The notes beneath the pieces were generated by a model. It worked only from the letters and a program-made list of their open reading frames with translations. It made no database searches and was not told the origin of the DNA. Positions 17,767 to 26,132 of a stretch of DNA of 64,000 bases are shown one piece after another. Positions within the stretch are counted from its first letter, which is position 1, and each line of letters starts with the position of its first letter. Origin of the DNA: Mycobacterium sp. IS-1590. GTDB lineage: Bacteria; Actinomycetota; Actinomycetes; Mycobacteriales; Mycobacteriaceae. The position numbers and the translations under genes were made by a program. Location: contig NZ_LQIW01000018.1 in the NCBI RefSeq assembly GCF_001500025.1, forward strand, positions 1 to 64,000. Direction: 5' to 3'.

Positions 17767-18986
17767 ATGACACCTCGCTGTGCCCAGTCGTCGAGTTCTG
17801 CCTCGGAGTGGCCGAGCAGATCCACGAGCACCTCGCGATTGTGTTGGCCAAGGCGGGGTGCGGCCGAGGTGATCTGCCACGGAGTGGCAGAACATCGCAT
17901 CGGGATGCCCTCGACACGCACCTCGCCCATATCGGGATGGGTCACCGTGGGGAAGAGCCCCATCGCGGCCAGATCGGGGTCGTCATCGATACGTTCCGAC
18001 GGGCTTTTGACCATGCTCGCCGGTAATCCAGCGGCCACGAGGTCGTCGGCGAGCGTCGCCGCGTCGCGGGTGGCGGTGACGTCGCCGATCAGCGCGTCCA
18101 GTTCATCAGCGGCGCGCACACGCTGCTCGAGGGTGGTGAACCGATCCGACGACAGCTCGGGTTCGTTGAGGATCTTCGCGAGCACGCCGAGTTCACGCTC
18201 GTCGCGGCAGGCGATCGCGATCCAGCGGTCCGCGCCCGCACAGGGGTAGATGCCGTGCGGCGCCATCTCTGTGAAATCGGCGCGATTACCGCCGGCGGTC
18301 GCGGCGCGGCCGTTGACCGTCCAGTCGAGTACCTCCGTCGGCAGCATCGCGATGCCCGCGGGCACGGTCGCCAGATCGACGTGCTGGCCCTCCCCGGTCC
18401 TGTCGCGGTGGTGCAGTGCCGCAAGGATGGCCGTGGTCATGTACAGCGCCGACATGTGATCCATGTAGGAGAAGCCCCACCCGGCGGGTTCGGCGTCGGG
18501 GAGGCCGGCGGTGAACGTCAAGCCGCTCATCGCCTGGACGATCGGCCCCCATGTCTTGAAATCCCGATACGGGCCGGTGTGGCCGAACCCGCAGTTGGAA
18601 ACGTAGATGATGTCGGCTTTGATCTTCTGCAGTTCCGCATAGCCGAAGCCGCGCTTGTCCAGGACGCCGGCCGCGAAGTTCTCACAGACGACGTCGCTGA
18701 TCGAGATCAGCTCGCGCAGCAGGTCTTTGCCTTCCGGCGTGCGCATGTTGATCGTGACGCCGTACTTGCCGACATTGTGGTTGTTGAACCCGGCGCCGAA
18801 ATTCACCCCGCGGCGCTCGTCGACGTACGGGCCGACACCGCGCAAGGCGTCCCACAGTCCCTGCGTGGCAGGGTCTTCGACCCTGAGGACCTCCGCTCCG
18901 AACGCAGCAAGGATCTTGGTGGCTCCGGCACCCGCCAGCTGACCACTCAAGTCGCACACTCGTACGTGGGACAACGCGCCCGTCAC
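17763..18986 (-). CDS. Class III CoA-transferase (CaiB/BaiF family)
   Basis: A 407-residue CaiB/BaiF CoA-transferase. Recognisable regions are VRVCDLSGQLAGAGATKILA, NNHNVGKYGVTINMRTPEG, FGHTGPYRDFKTWGPIVQ and GQHVDLATVPAG with the catalytic Asp. It starts at GTG and opens a four-gene operon with another CoA-transferase, a VOC protein and a P450. A TATTGT hexamer at 18994-18999 (minus strand) sits seven or so bases from the GTG, consistent with a leaderless transcript. Confidence 0.93.
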   Translation of the reverse strand: MTGALSHVRVCDLSGQLAGAGATKILAAFGAEVLRVEDPATQGLWDALRGVGPYVDERRGVNFGAGFNNHNVGKYGVTINMRTPEGKDLLRELISISDVVCENFAAGVLDKRGFGYAELQKIKADIIYVSNCGFGHTGPYRDFKTWGPIVQAMSGLTFTAGLPDAEPAGWGFSYMDHMSALYMTTAILAALHHRDRTGEGQHVDLATVPAGIAMLPTEVLDWTVNGRAATAGGNRADFTEMAPHGIYPCAGADRWIAIACRDERELGVLAKILNEPELSSDRFTTLEQRVRAADELDALIGDVTATRDAATLADDLVAAGLPASMVKSPSERIDDDPDLAAMGLFPTVTHPDMGEVRVEGIPMRCSATPWQITSAAPRLGQHNREVLVDLLGHSEAELDDWAQRGVI

Positions 18987-19015
18987 AGAAGCGACAATAG
19001 CAGCTGGACATAAAG

Positions 19016-19031
19016 TGTTCTATTGTTCAAT
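19016..19031 (+). promoter_or_regulatory. Tandem 8-mer operator-like site E with -10 box
   Basis: TGTTCTAT-TGTTCAAT, the closest match to the consensus. A TATTGT at 19021-19026 fits a mycobacterial -10 box, which would place transcription start near 19033-19035. An ATG at 19035 could then be leaderless. Confidence 0.65.
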
Positions 19032-19064
19032 TCGATGGTGTTGACCACAACGGAGGCTGTGCGG

Positions 19065-20297
19065 ATGACAGCAGGTGTCCCTGCGCCGATGACGGGTGTG
19101 CGCGTGCTGGAAGTCGCGCAGTGGACGTTCGTCCCCGCTGCGGGGGCGGTGCTGGCCGACTGGGGGGCCGACGTCATCAAGGTCGAACACCCGCGCACGG
19201 GCGACTCCCAACGCGGGCTGCGCAGCCTGGGCCACATCACCATCGAGGGCGACCGAAACCCGGTGATGGAACACGCCAACCGCGGCAAACGGTCGATGGC
19301 CATCGACATGTCGACGCCGGACGGCCACGCGCTGCTGATGGACATCGCGCGCACGGCCGATGTGTTCCTGACCAACTTCCTGCCCGAGGCCCGCAAGAAG
19401 CTCAAGATCGACGTCGATGACATGCGCGCGGTCAATCCCCGCCTCATCTATGCCCGCGGCAGTGCGTACGGGCCACTCGGCGCCGAGGCCGACACCGGTG
19501 GTTACGACATGACCGGATTCTGGAGCCGCGCCGCGGGGGCCATGGGGTCGACCCCGTCCGACCTGGAAGGTGTTGTCCCGCAACCGGGCCCGGCCTACGG
19601 TGACTCGATCGGCGGCATGGCCATCGCCGGCGGGATCGCGGCGGCGCTGTTCGAGCGTGAGCGCACCGGGCATGCCCGTGTGGTCGACATCTCGCTACTC
19701 GGCGTGGGTGTGTGGGCGTCGGGGGTGGCGATAAACGCGGCCCTCATCAGCGGCGAACCCTGGGTGGCCAACCCCGCCGGCGCGAACGTCGCGCCGAACA
19801 ATCCGCTGGTCGGCTTCTACCGGACCGCGGACGGCCGCTTCCTCGGCCTGTCGATGATGCAGGGTTTCCGCTACTTCGGCGAGTTCTGCCGTCGCGTCGG
19901 AGTGGGCGAGTTGGCCGACGACGAGCGCTTCGCGAGCCATGAGGCGTTGACCGAGAACGCCGCGGCGGCCGCCCAGATCCTACGGTCCGCGATCGCCGCG
20001 CGGCCGCTCTCGCACTGGCGGGCGGCGCTGGAGGGCTTCGACGGCCAATGGGCGGTGGTGCAGAACACCGTCGAGGTTGCCGCGGACCCGCAGTTGCGCG
20101 CCAACGGCGGCATCGTCGACGTCGAAACCGGCGGCGAGCGAGCCGAACTCGTCGCCAGCCCGGTGCTGTTCGACGAGACGCCGCTGCGGCTGCGCCCGAT
20201 GCCGGAGTTCGCCGCCGACACCGAACAACTGATTCTCGAACTCGGCGGTGACTGGGACCGCATCACGGCGCTGAAGGAAAGCGGTGCGATCGCGTGA
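19065..20297 (+). CDS. Class III CoA-transferase (CaiB/BaiF family)
   Basis: A 410-residue CaiB/BaiF CoA-transferase. The N-terminus VRVLEVAQWTFVPAAGAVLA, the ANRGKRSMAIDMSTPDG segment and the catalytic-Asp region ARVVDISLLGVGV are all present. I chose ATG 19065 because CGGAGG lies eight bases upstream; ATG 19035 is an alternative if the message is leaderless from the -10 box in site E. It is a single-gene transcript and ends two bases from the convergent thiolase-like gene. Confidence 0.92.
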   Translation: MTAGVPAPMTGVRVLEVAQWTFVPAAGAVLADWGADVIKVEHPRTGDSQRGLRSLGHITIEGDRNPVMEHANRGKRSMAIDMSTPDGHALLMDIARTADVFLTNFLPEARKKLKIDVDDMRAVNPRLIYARGSAYGPLGAEADTGGYDMTGFWSRAAGAMGSTPSDLEGVVPQPGPAYGDSIGGMAIAGGIAAALFERERTGHARVVDISLLGVGVWASGVAINAALISGEPWVANPAGANVAPNNPLVGFYRTADGRFLGLSMMQGFRYFGEFCRRVGVGELADDERFASHEALTENAAAAAQILRSAIAARPLSHWRAALEGFDGQWAVVQNTVEVAADPQLRANGGIVDVETGGERAELVASPVLFDETPLRLRPMPEFAADTEQLILELGGDWDRITALKESGAIA

Positions 20298-20299
20298 GA

Positions 20300-21418
20300 T
20301 CACCCACGCAGTAGGGCCACCACGCACGAGCCACCACCGCCGACGGCCTGTGTGAGGCCGATTCGCGGTTGTGGTACCTGGCGCGGACCCGCCTCTCCGC
20401 GAAGCTGGCTGACGATTTCGGCGGCCTGTGCCAGCCCGGTCGCGCCGATCGGATGGCCGCGGGCGATGCAGCCGCCGTCCGTATTGGTGGGTAGGGAGCC
20501 GTCCGACGCCAGACCCCCGGACTCGGCAAGGTTCACCGCCCCGGCCGCGTCGGTCAGGCCCATGGCGATCAATGCGGTGATCTCCTCGCTGGCGCACATG
20601 TCGTGTAGCGACACCACCCCGATGTCCTGTGGATCCACGCCCGCGTTGGCGTACGCGCGTTTGGCGGTCAGGGTGATCTGGGAGGGTGGGCCCACGACCG
20701 GTCCGACCAGGGGCCAGTCGCGGTCGGCCGGCCAGCTGGTCTGCTCGATCGCCAGCACCGGCACCGAACGCGGTACCGGATCTGTCGAGACGACGATGGC
20801 CGCGCCGCCGTCGACCGAGGCGTGGCACATCATCTTGGTCAGCGGTTCGGCGACCATCCGCGAGCCGAGCACGTCGTCGACCGTCACCTCGTCCGGGTTA
20901 CGGCGTGCGGCAAGAGGATTGAGACGGGCCTGGTTGTAAGACTTGGCGGCGACGGCGGCGATGACGTCTGGCCCGCAGCCCGTGTCGTGCAGGAAACGGG
21001 CGGCCTCGATGGCGTAGTGCAGTTGCGGTGGGAAGCGGTCCCAGAAGCCGACCGCGGCCGGGACCACTCCGCCCGGTTCCAGTGCGGTGGTCTTCTCGTA
21101 CCCGATGGCCAGCGCGGTGCGACAGCGACCGGACGCGACCGCCCAGACCGCATGCCGCAGGGCGACCATTCCGCCGGCGGACGCACTCTCGGTCGCGGTC
21201 ACCGGTATTCCTGTGCGGCCCAACCGGTGTGCCACACCGATGCCGGTCTGCGGTCCTGCCAATGCCGAGGCGGTGAACACCTCGCCGACGGCGTCGTACC
21301 CGACGCCCGCGTCCTCCAGCGCCTTCTCGGCCGCGGCGACGCCGAGGTCGGCCAGCGGGGTCTGGCCGTGCTTGCCGAATTCGGTGACACCGACCCCGGT
21401 GATGTGTACCCCGGTCAC
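20300..21418 (-). CDS. Thiolase-like / lipid-transfer protein (SCP2-thiolase type)
   Basis: A 372-residue SCP2-thiolase-like protein. It has the fold-defining HITGVGVTEFGKHG start, the GHPIGATG loop and GGGGSC near the C-terminus. The usual nucleophilic Cys (NxCASG) is replaced in the segment ESASAGGM, so ordinary thiolysis is unlikely. Mycobacterial Ltp-type aldolases that cleave side chains with a DUF35 partner are similar in this respect, and here a DUF35 protein directly precedes it. The GTG at 21418 overlaps that gene (GTGA). Confidence 0.88.
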   Translation of the reverse strand: MTGVHITGVGVTEFGKHGQTPLADLGVAAAEKALEDAGVGYDAVGEVFTASALAGPQTGIGVAHRLGRTGIPVTATESASAGGMVALRHAVWAVASGRCRTALAIGYEKTTALEPGGVVPAAVGFWDRFPPQLHYAIEAARFLHDTGCGPDVIAAVAAKSYNQARLNPLAARRNPDEVTVDDVLGSRMVAEPLTKMMCHASVDGGAAIVVSTDPVPRSVPVLAIEQTSWPADRDWPLVGPVVGPPSQITLTAKRAYANAGVDPQDIGVVSLHDMCASEEITALIAMGLTDAAGAVNLAESGGLASDGSLPTNTDGGCIARGHPIGATGLAQAAEIVSQLRGEAGPRQVPQPRIGLTQAVGGGGSCVVALLRG

Positions 21419-21639
21419 GACGGATCCGCCACGAACATCTCGACGGTGTCCTCGCCGAGCGTGGCGCGAATCAATCGACCGGGAGTGCCCGGTGCGGGCC
21501 GGGCACCGTCGACCAGAACCTGGAACCGGCCGGTGTGGGTGTCGACCCACGCGACGCTGTAGCCGTCGCGACCGTAGTCGGGGTAGGGCGATTTCGACGG
21601 CACAAAAGTCGATGACCACACGGTCGCGATCTCGGACAT
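21415..21639 (-). CDS. Small DUF35 OB-fold protein lacking the zinc ribbon
   Basis: A 74-residue protein matching the OB-fold half of DUF35 (MaoC/ChsH2-like partners of Ltp aldolases): YSVAWVDTHTGRFQVLVDG and the terminal VEMFVAD. It has no Cys at all, so the N-terminal rubredoxin-like zinc ribbon of the usual DUF35 protein is absent. It sits between the fused CoA-transferase (two-base gap) and the thiolase-like gene (four-base overlap) and probably forms a complex with the latter. The ATG is well placed. Confidence 0.7.
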   Translation of the reverse strand: MSEIATVWSSTFVPSKSPYPDYGRDGYSVAWVDTHTGRFQVLVDGARPAPGTPGRLIRATLGEDTVEMFVADPS

Positions 21640-21641
21640 CG

Positions 21642-23708
21642 TCAGACAGTCGTCCTCTCGTAGAGCGCACTGGAGGGTGTACTGCCCAGTGCGGGAGGTG
21701 GTGTCAGTGGCAGCGGTCCCGCGCCGGCGAACCGCCACGGCAGACCCACCAGCCGTCCGGTGCGCAAATCCGGGTCGGGGTGAGCGATTTCGGGGAAGAA
21801 GCCACGTGCGGCCAGGTGCGGGTCGCCGACCAGTTCGTCGGCGCTGCGTACGACGGCGGCGCGGACACCAGTGGCGGCGAGTTTCGTCGCGATGACCTCG
21901 GCGCGGGACGACCCGATCTGTGCGGTGAGCTCGGCCGTGTCGATGGACTCGTCGTCGGTCGACTCGACCGCCACCCACCGCTCGTCGGCGCTGCGGTACA
22001 CCGCGCGGCGCACGGCCGAATCCGAGTCCACCAGTTCCGCTGATGCCGCGGCGAGGTATTCGGCGACGGTGTAGGCGACCACCTCCGACATCGACAGGTC
22101 GACGACCGCACCGGTGTCGGCGCGCGGCCCGACCGCCCACGCGGCGATGACGACCGCGGCCACCACGGACGACAACGGATCGGCCAGCACGGTGCCCAGC
22201 CGCGCGGGTTTCCCGTCGTCTCCCGTCGTCAGGCCCGCCAGGCCGCCGTAGGACTGAACATTGTTCGCGTACACGCGATATCCGGCCAACGGCCCGTCCG
22301 ATCCGAAGCCCGACACCCGCATCACGAGTCGCCCCGACGCGGCCAGTCGCTCCGGTGACACGTTCAGCCGATTCAGCCGGGACGACCCGACGTTCTCGAT
22401 GACGACGTCGGCCTGCGACAGTGCCGCGGCGACGTCGTCGATTGCGTGATCCGGGTCGATCAGCACGCTCCGTTTGGAATGGTTGGCCACGGCGTAATAG
22501 GCGCCGCGTTCCAGCCCCGCGATCCCGTCGGCGAACGGACCGCTGCGCCGGTAGATGTCGAGGCGGTCGGGATCCTCCAGGCGTACCACGGTCGCCCCCA
22601 TCGCACCGAGCAGCGAGCCGACGATCGGGCCCGCCAGGACGTGGGTGAGCTCGGCGATGCGCAGCCCACGTAGGCCATCGGTCCGGCGTTGACTGCTGTC
22701 ACCGAGATCGGTACGCCACGGCGGACCCAGCACGGTGACGTCGCGGTCACCGATTCGCCCCGTGGTCAACGACTTCCGGTGGGCCAGCTGCGGCGAAGTC
22801 AGCAACTCACCGGGCAGATTCACCGGTGTCGAGGGGACGCCGTTGGCCTGCAGGATGGCTGCGCATTCGGCCTTGTCGCGGTCGCGGGTCCACTCGGTGA
22901 CCTTGGCGTTGATCAGGTCGGCGTTTTCGATCCGGGCGGGACGGTCGTCGAGACCGGCCGCCCATTCGGGCTGTCCGAACGCCGCCAACAGGCCCCTCCA
23001 CTGATGGTTCTCCACCGCCGTGATCCGCACCAGCCCGTCGCGGCACGCAAACACCCCCGACGGTGCAAGGTACCGACCGCTGCCCGCGCGACCCGGGCAT
23101 CGGTACATGACATGTGCGCACTCCGGCAGAGCAGAGGTGTAAATGACCGCTTCCTGGATCGACACGTCGACGCGTACAGGTGTCGAGGATTCGCGCCGGT
23201 CCAGTCCGTGGAGCGCGGCCAGTGCCGCGACGGCTCCCGCGGACTTGAGGGCGACGTAGCCCGGCGCGGGAACTGGCCGCCCGTCACCGTCCTCGATCGT
23301 CGCGAGGAGTCCACCGCTGGCCTGGGCGACCAGTTCGCCTCCGGGGTGCGGTGGTCCGTCGGCGCCGAACGGGGTAAGTGTCACCACCACCGCGGGCCCG
23401 TCGACGGGTGGGGCTGCTGTGCCGTCGACGATGACGATGTCTGCGTCGCGGGCGTGTTGGGCCGGGTCGGCGGCGGGGTCGAGTATCCGCTTGCGGCGGT
23501 CGAGCACGAAGTCGACCGCAGCGACCGGACCCTCGGGCGCCGCCAATTGCGGGCCCTCCCGACGCGCGTTCTCGCCGGGAATCCTGGCGACGTCGGCGCC
23601 CAGGCTCGCCAGGAGCGCGGCGGCGGCCGAGCCGGCGACGCCATCGCCGACCTGCAGAACGGCGACGCCGGCCAGGACATCCGTCGTCGCGGGACGTTCC
23701 TGGCTCAC
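21642..23708 (-). CDS. Two-domain class III CoA-transferase fusion
   Basis: A 688-residue protein made of two CaiB/BaiF domains. Domain 1 (about 1-330) opens AGVAVLQVGDGVAGSAAAAL and has a catalytic-type RVDVSIQEAV; domain 2 (about 355-688) opens LRGLRIAELTHVLAGPIVGS, has NHSKRSVLIDPDHA, and a second catalytic-type VVDLSMSEVV. Both retain the Asp. Family members are normally single domains of about 400 residues that interlock as dimers, so the fusion may be a pseudo-dimer; domain 1 is shortened. The GTG start follows AAGGAGCGCGCA. It leads an operon with DUF35 and the thiolase-like gene. Confidence 0.88.
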   Translation of the reverse strand: MSQERPATTDVLAGVAVLQVGDGVAGSAAAALLASLGADVARIPGENARREGPQLAAPEGPVAAVDFVLDRRKRILDPAADPAQHARDADIVIVDGTAAPPVDGPAVVVTLTPFGADGPPHPGGELVAQASGGLLATIEDGDGRPVPAPGYVALKSAGAVAALAALHGLDRRESSTPVRVDVSIQEAVIYTSALPECAHVMYRCPGRAGSGRYLAPSGVFACRDGLVRITAVENHQWRGLLAAFGQPEWAAGLDDRPARIENADLINAKVTEWTRDRDKAECAAILQANGVPSTPVNLPGELLTSPQLAHRKSLTTGRIGDRDVTVLGPPWRTDLGDSSQRRTDGLRGLRIAELTHVLAGPIVGSLLGAMGATVVRLEDPDRLDIYRRSGPFADGIAGLERGAYYAVANHSKRSVLIDPDHAIDDVAAALSQADVVIENVGSSRLNRLNVSPERLAASGRLVMRVSGFGSDGPLAGYRVYANNVQSYGGLAGLTTGDDGKPARLGTVLADPLSSVVAAVVIAAWAVGPRADTGAVVDLSMSEVVAYTVAEYLAAASAELVDSDSAVRRAVYRSADERWVAVESTDDESIDTAELTAQIGSSRAEVIATKLAATGVRAAVVRSADELVGDPHLAARGFFPEIAHPDPDLRTGRLVGLPWRFAGAGPLPLTPPPALGSTPSSALYERTTV

Positions 23709-23729
23709 TGCGCGCTCCTTCCCGCGGTT

Positions 23730-23745
23730 GCTGAACAATTGAACA
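23730..23745 (-). promoter_or_regulatory. Tandem 8-mer operator-like site F
   Basis: The minus strand reads TGTTCAAT-TGTTCAGC, preceded by a TAATGT -10-like hexamer that overlaps its first unit. It is about 20 bases upstream of the fused CoA-transferase start. The flank AGAACGAATA is shared with site D. Confidence 0.6.
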
Positions 23746-23818
23746 TTATTCGTTCTGTTGAGTCCACAGTGACTTGACGGACGGGCCCCGCGCCATGACT
23801 TCACAGATTCACATCATC

Positions 23819-23834
23819 TGTTTTATTGTTCATA
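23819..23834 (+). promoter_or_regulatory. Tandem 8-mer operator-like site G with -10 box
   Basis: TGTTTTAT-TGTTCATA, with TATTGT at 23824-23829 as a -10 candidate. The repeat ends two bases before the P450 ATG at 23837, which fits a leaderless message repressed at the promoter. Confidence 0.6.
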
Positions 23835-23836
23835 GC

Positions 23837-25051
23837 ATGTCGCCACTTGCCGGCCTCTCGGAAGCACGCTTCGATGACCCCGCGTTCTACCTGGGTGACC
23901 CCAACGCGACGTTCCGGCGGCTGAGGGAGAGCGACCCGCTGCACTGGTACGACGAAGGCCAGTTCTGGGTCGTCACCAAGTACGACGACATCAAGGCGAT
24001 CTCGGCGCGACCGGAGAAGTTCAAGTCGGAGCGCATTGCGATCATGATGGATTTGATCGCGCATCGCCAAGGGGTCGACCCGCAGGGATTCGGAAGTCGC
24101 GGGATCATGTTCATGGACCCGCCCGAACACCGTGCGCATCGCAAGGCGATCGGGGTCAGGTTCACCCCGGCGGCGGTCGCCAAGATGGAGGATCGCGTGC
24201 AGCAGGTCGTCGCTGAGGCGTTCGACAGTCTGCCCGACGGTGAGTTCGACTGGGTCGAGCACATCGCAGAACCGATTCCGGTGTACATCTTTTCCCACTT
24301 TCTCGGTGTGCCGGAGTCGGACTGGTCAAAGGTCGCGTCGTGGGCGACGACCATAGCGAAAGCGGGCAGCGGGCTGGCCAGCGACGAGGATTTTCAGCTG
24401 ATCTTCGATCAGATCGCGCCTTACTTGTTGGCGCTGGCCGCAGAGCGAGCGAAGGATCCGCGTGACGACCTGTTGACGATGCTCACGCAGGTGAGTATCG
24501 ACGGGGAACCGTTCAACGAGGTCCAGATCATGGTCTACGCGATGACGCTGCTGGCGGCGGGTAGCGAAACCACCCAGAGCCTGCTGGCCGGCCTCATTCA
24601 CTGTCTCGATGTGCACCCCGGGCAGGCCGAGGCGCTGTTCGCCGATCCTTCGCTGGCGGAGAACACCGTCGAGGAGACGATGCGCTGGTGGACCCCCGTG
24701 ATGAGCATGGCCCGGCAGGCCGCCGCCGACGTCGAGCTGCGGGGTAAGACGGTCCGTGCGGGCGACGGACTCCTGATGGCGTACGCCTCGGCCAATCGCG
24801 ACGTCGACCACTGGGGCCCGACGGCCGACGAGTTCGACATCACCCGCCCCGATGCGTCCGGCCATCTCGGTTTCGGTGTCGGGGAACACTTCTGCATGGG
24901 GGCGGCGCTGGCCCGCCGCGAGGCGCGGTTCGTGCTCGCCGAGGTGATCAAGCGGGCGAAGCGAGTTCGCGTCACGGGGCAGCGGGTCAAGCGAAACTCG
25001 TCCTTGGTCAACACCTTCGACCGGCTGGGCGTCACGCTCGACTACCGCTGA
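23837..25051 (+). CDS. Cytochrome P450
   Basis: A 404-residue soluble P450 with I-helix AAGSETTQ, K-helix EETMRW and heme loop FGVGEHFCMGAAL (axial Cys about residue 353). ATG 23837 gives the usual N-terminus ahead of FDDPAFYLGDPNATF; upstream in-frame codons lie in the promoter. There is no ribosome site, and a TATTGT -10 candidate lies eight bases upstream, so translation may be leaderless. It is a single-gene unit, convergent with the acyl-CoA dehydrogenase pair. Confidence 0.94.
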   Translation: MSPLAGLSEARFDDPAFYLGDPNATFRRLRESDPLHWYDEGQFWVVTKYDDIKAISARPEKFKSERIAIMMDLIAHRQGVDPQGFGSRGIMFMDPPEHRAHRKAIGVRFTPAAVAKMEDRVQQVVAEAFDSLPDGEFDWVEHIAEPIPVYIFSHFLGVPESDWSKVASWATTIAKAGSGLASDEDFQLIFDQIAPYLLALAAERAKDPRDDLLTMLTQVSIDGEPFNEVQIMVYAMTLLAAGSETTQSLLAGLIHCLDVHPGQAEALFADPSLAENTVEETMRWWTPVMSMARQAAADVELRGKTVRAGDGLLMAYASANRDVDHWGPTADEFDITRPDASGHLGFGVGEHFCMGAALARREARFVLAEVIKRAKRVRVTGQRVKRNSSLVNTFDRLGVTLDYR

Positions 25052-25076
25052 CGAGTACTGCTTCGCGACAACGGGA

Positions 25077-26132
25077 TCAGCCGCGTCCGGCCAGCCAGTC
25101 GGTGACGACTCGGCGATGCTGCGCACGCGAACCCAACGCCGCGATGAGCGTGGTGGCCCGCCGCAGGTACACATGCGCGTCGTGTTCCCACGTGTAGGCG
25201 ATGCCGCCGAAGACCTGCATCGCCCCCTCCGGGACGGCGCGTAGCGAATCGATGGCCCAAAAAGCCGCCAGCGACACCAGCGCTTCCGCGTCGGGTTGAT
25301 CGTGGTCACAGGCATCGGCGGCCCGGTTGACCAGCGCCCGACCGACTTCGATCGCCCCGCGCTGGTCGACGAGCCGATGTTTGATCGCCTGAAACGCGCC
25401 GATCGGCCGGTCGAACGCGACGCGGACCTTCGCGTACTCGGTCGCGGCCTCGTTCGCGGCGGCGACGACGCCGACGACCTCGGCCACCTCCGCCACGCGC
25501 ATGCGCATGACGGCTTCGCGGTGGCGGCGGACCGCTTCCCCGGCTCGGGCGATCGTCTCGAGCGGCGCCCGGTCGAGACCGATGCGCGCCGCGGGGCCGT
25601 GATCGAGGGGGGTGACCGGCGTGCGCTGCACTCCCGCGCCCGCGAGGTCGACGACACCCAGCACCTGCCCGCCATCCGCCTGGGCAAGCACGACGAGGCG
25701 GGTGGCGACGGCGCCGTACGGGACGCAGTCGAATGTGCCCGACACCGTCTGCCCGACGAGCGTGGCCGGCTCCGCAACCACGAGCGCGACGCCGTCGACC
25801 CTTCGGCCCTCGGACCAGGCCGCGGCCCCGGTCGCGGCCAGTGGCAGCGGTGCCGCGATCGATCCGGTCACCTCGGTCAACACCGCCAGCTCGCGCAGGG
25901 TGCCACCGGCGCCGCCACCGCTTTCGGGCACCAGCACGTCGGGCCAGCCCAGCTCGCGGATGGTCGCCCATAGCGCGTCGTCGAACGCGGCGGTCGGCCC
26001 TTCCAGAAGCGCGCGGCTGCGGTCGACCGACCACGCCCGGGCCACGATGTCGAGTGCGGAGCGACGCAGCTCGGCCAGTTCGGCTGCCGTGTCGGCTATC
26101 TCGGCGAGGGAGACGGTGGTATCAGGGGTCAC
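25077..26132 (-). CDS. Acyl-CoA dehydrogenase, short partner subunit
   Basis: A 351-residue acyl-CoA dehydrogenase family protein without the SEPEAGSDLA signature. The C-terminal segment AMQVFGGIAYTWEHDAHVYL is typical. The GTG at 26132 overlaps the end of the longer dehydrogenase by 11 bases, so the pair is translationally coupled and probably forms a heterotetramer as in sterol side-chain catabolism. It is the last gene of a minus-strand operon that begins with an amidohydrolase. Confidence 0.9.
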   Translation of the reverse strand: MTPDTTVSLAEIADTAAELAELRRSALDIVARAWSVDRSRALLEGPTAAFDDALWATIRELGWPDVLVPESGGGAGGTLRELAVLTEVTGSIAAPLPLAATGAAAWSEGRRVDGVALVVAEPATLVGQTVSGTFDCVPYGAVATRLVVLAQADGGQVLGVVDLAGAGVQRTPVTPLDHGPAARIGLDRAPLETIARAGEAVRRHREAVMRMRVAEVAEVVGVVAAANEAATEYAKVRVAFDRPIGAFQAIKHRLVDQRGAIEVGRALVNRAADACDHDQPDAEALVSLAAFWAIDSLRAVPEGAMQVFGGIAYTWEHDAHVYLRRATTLIAALGSRAQHRRVVTDWLAGRG

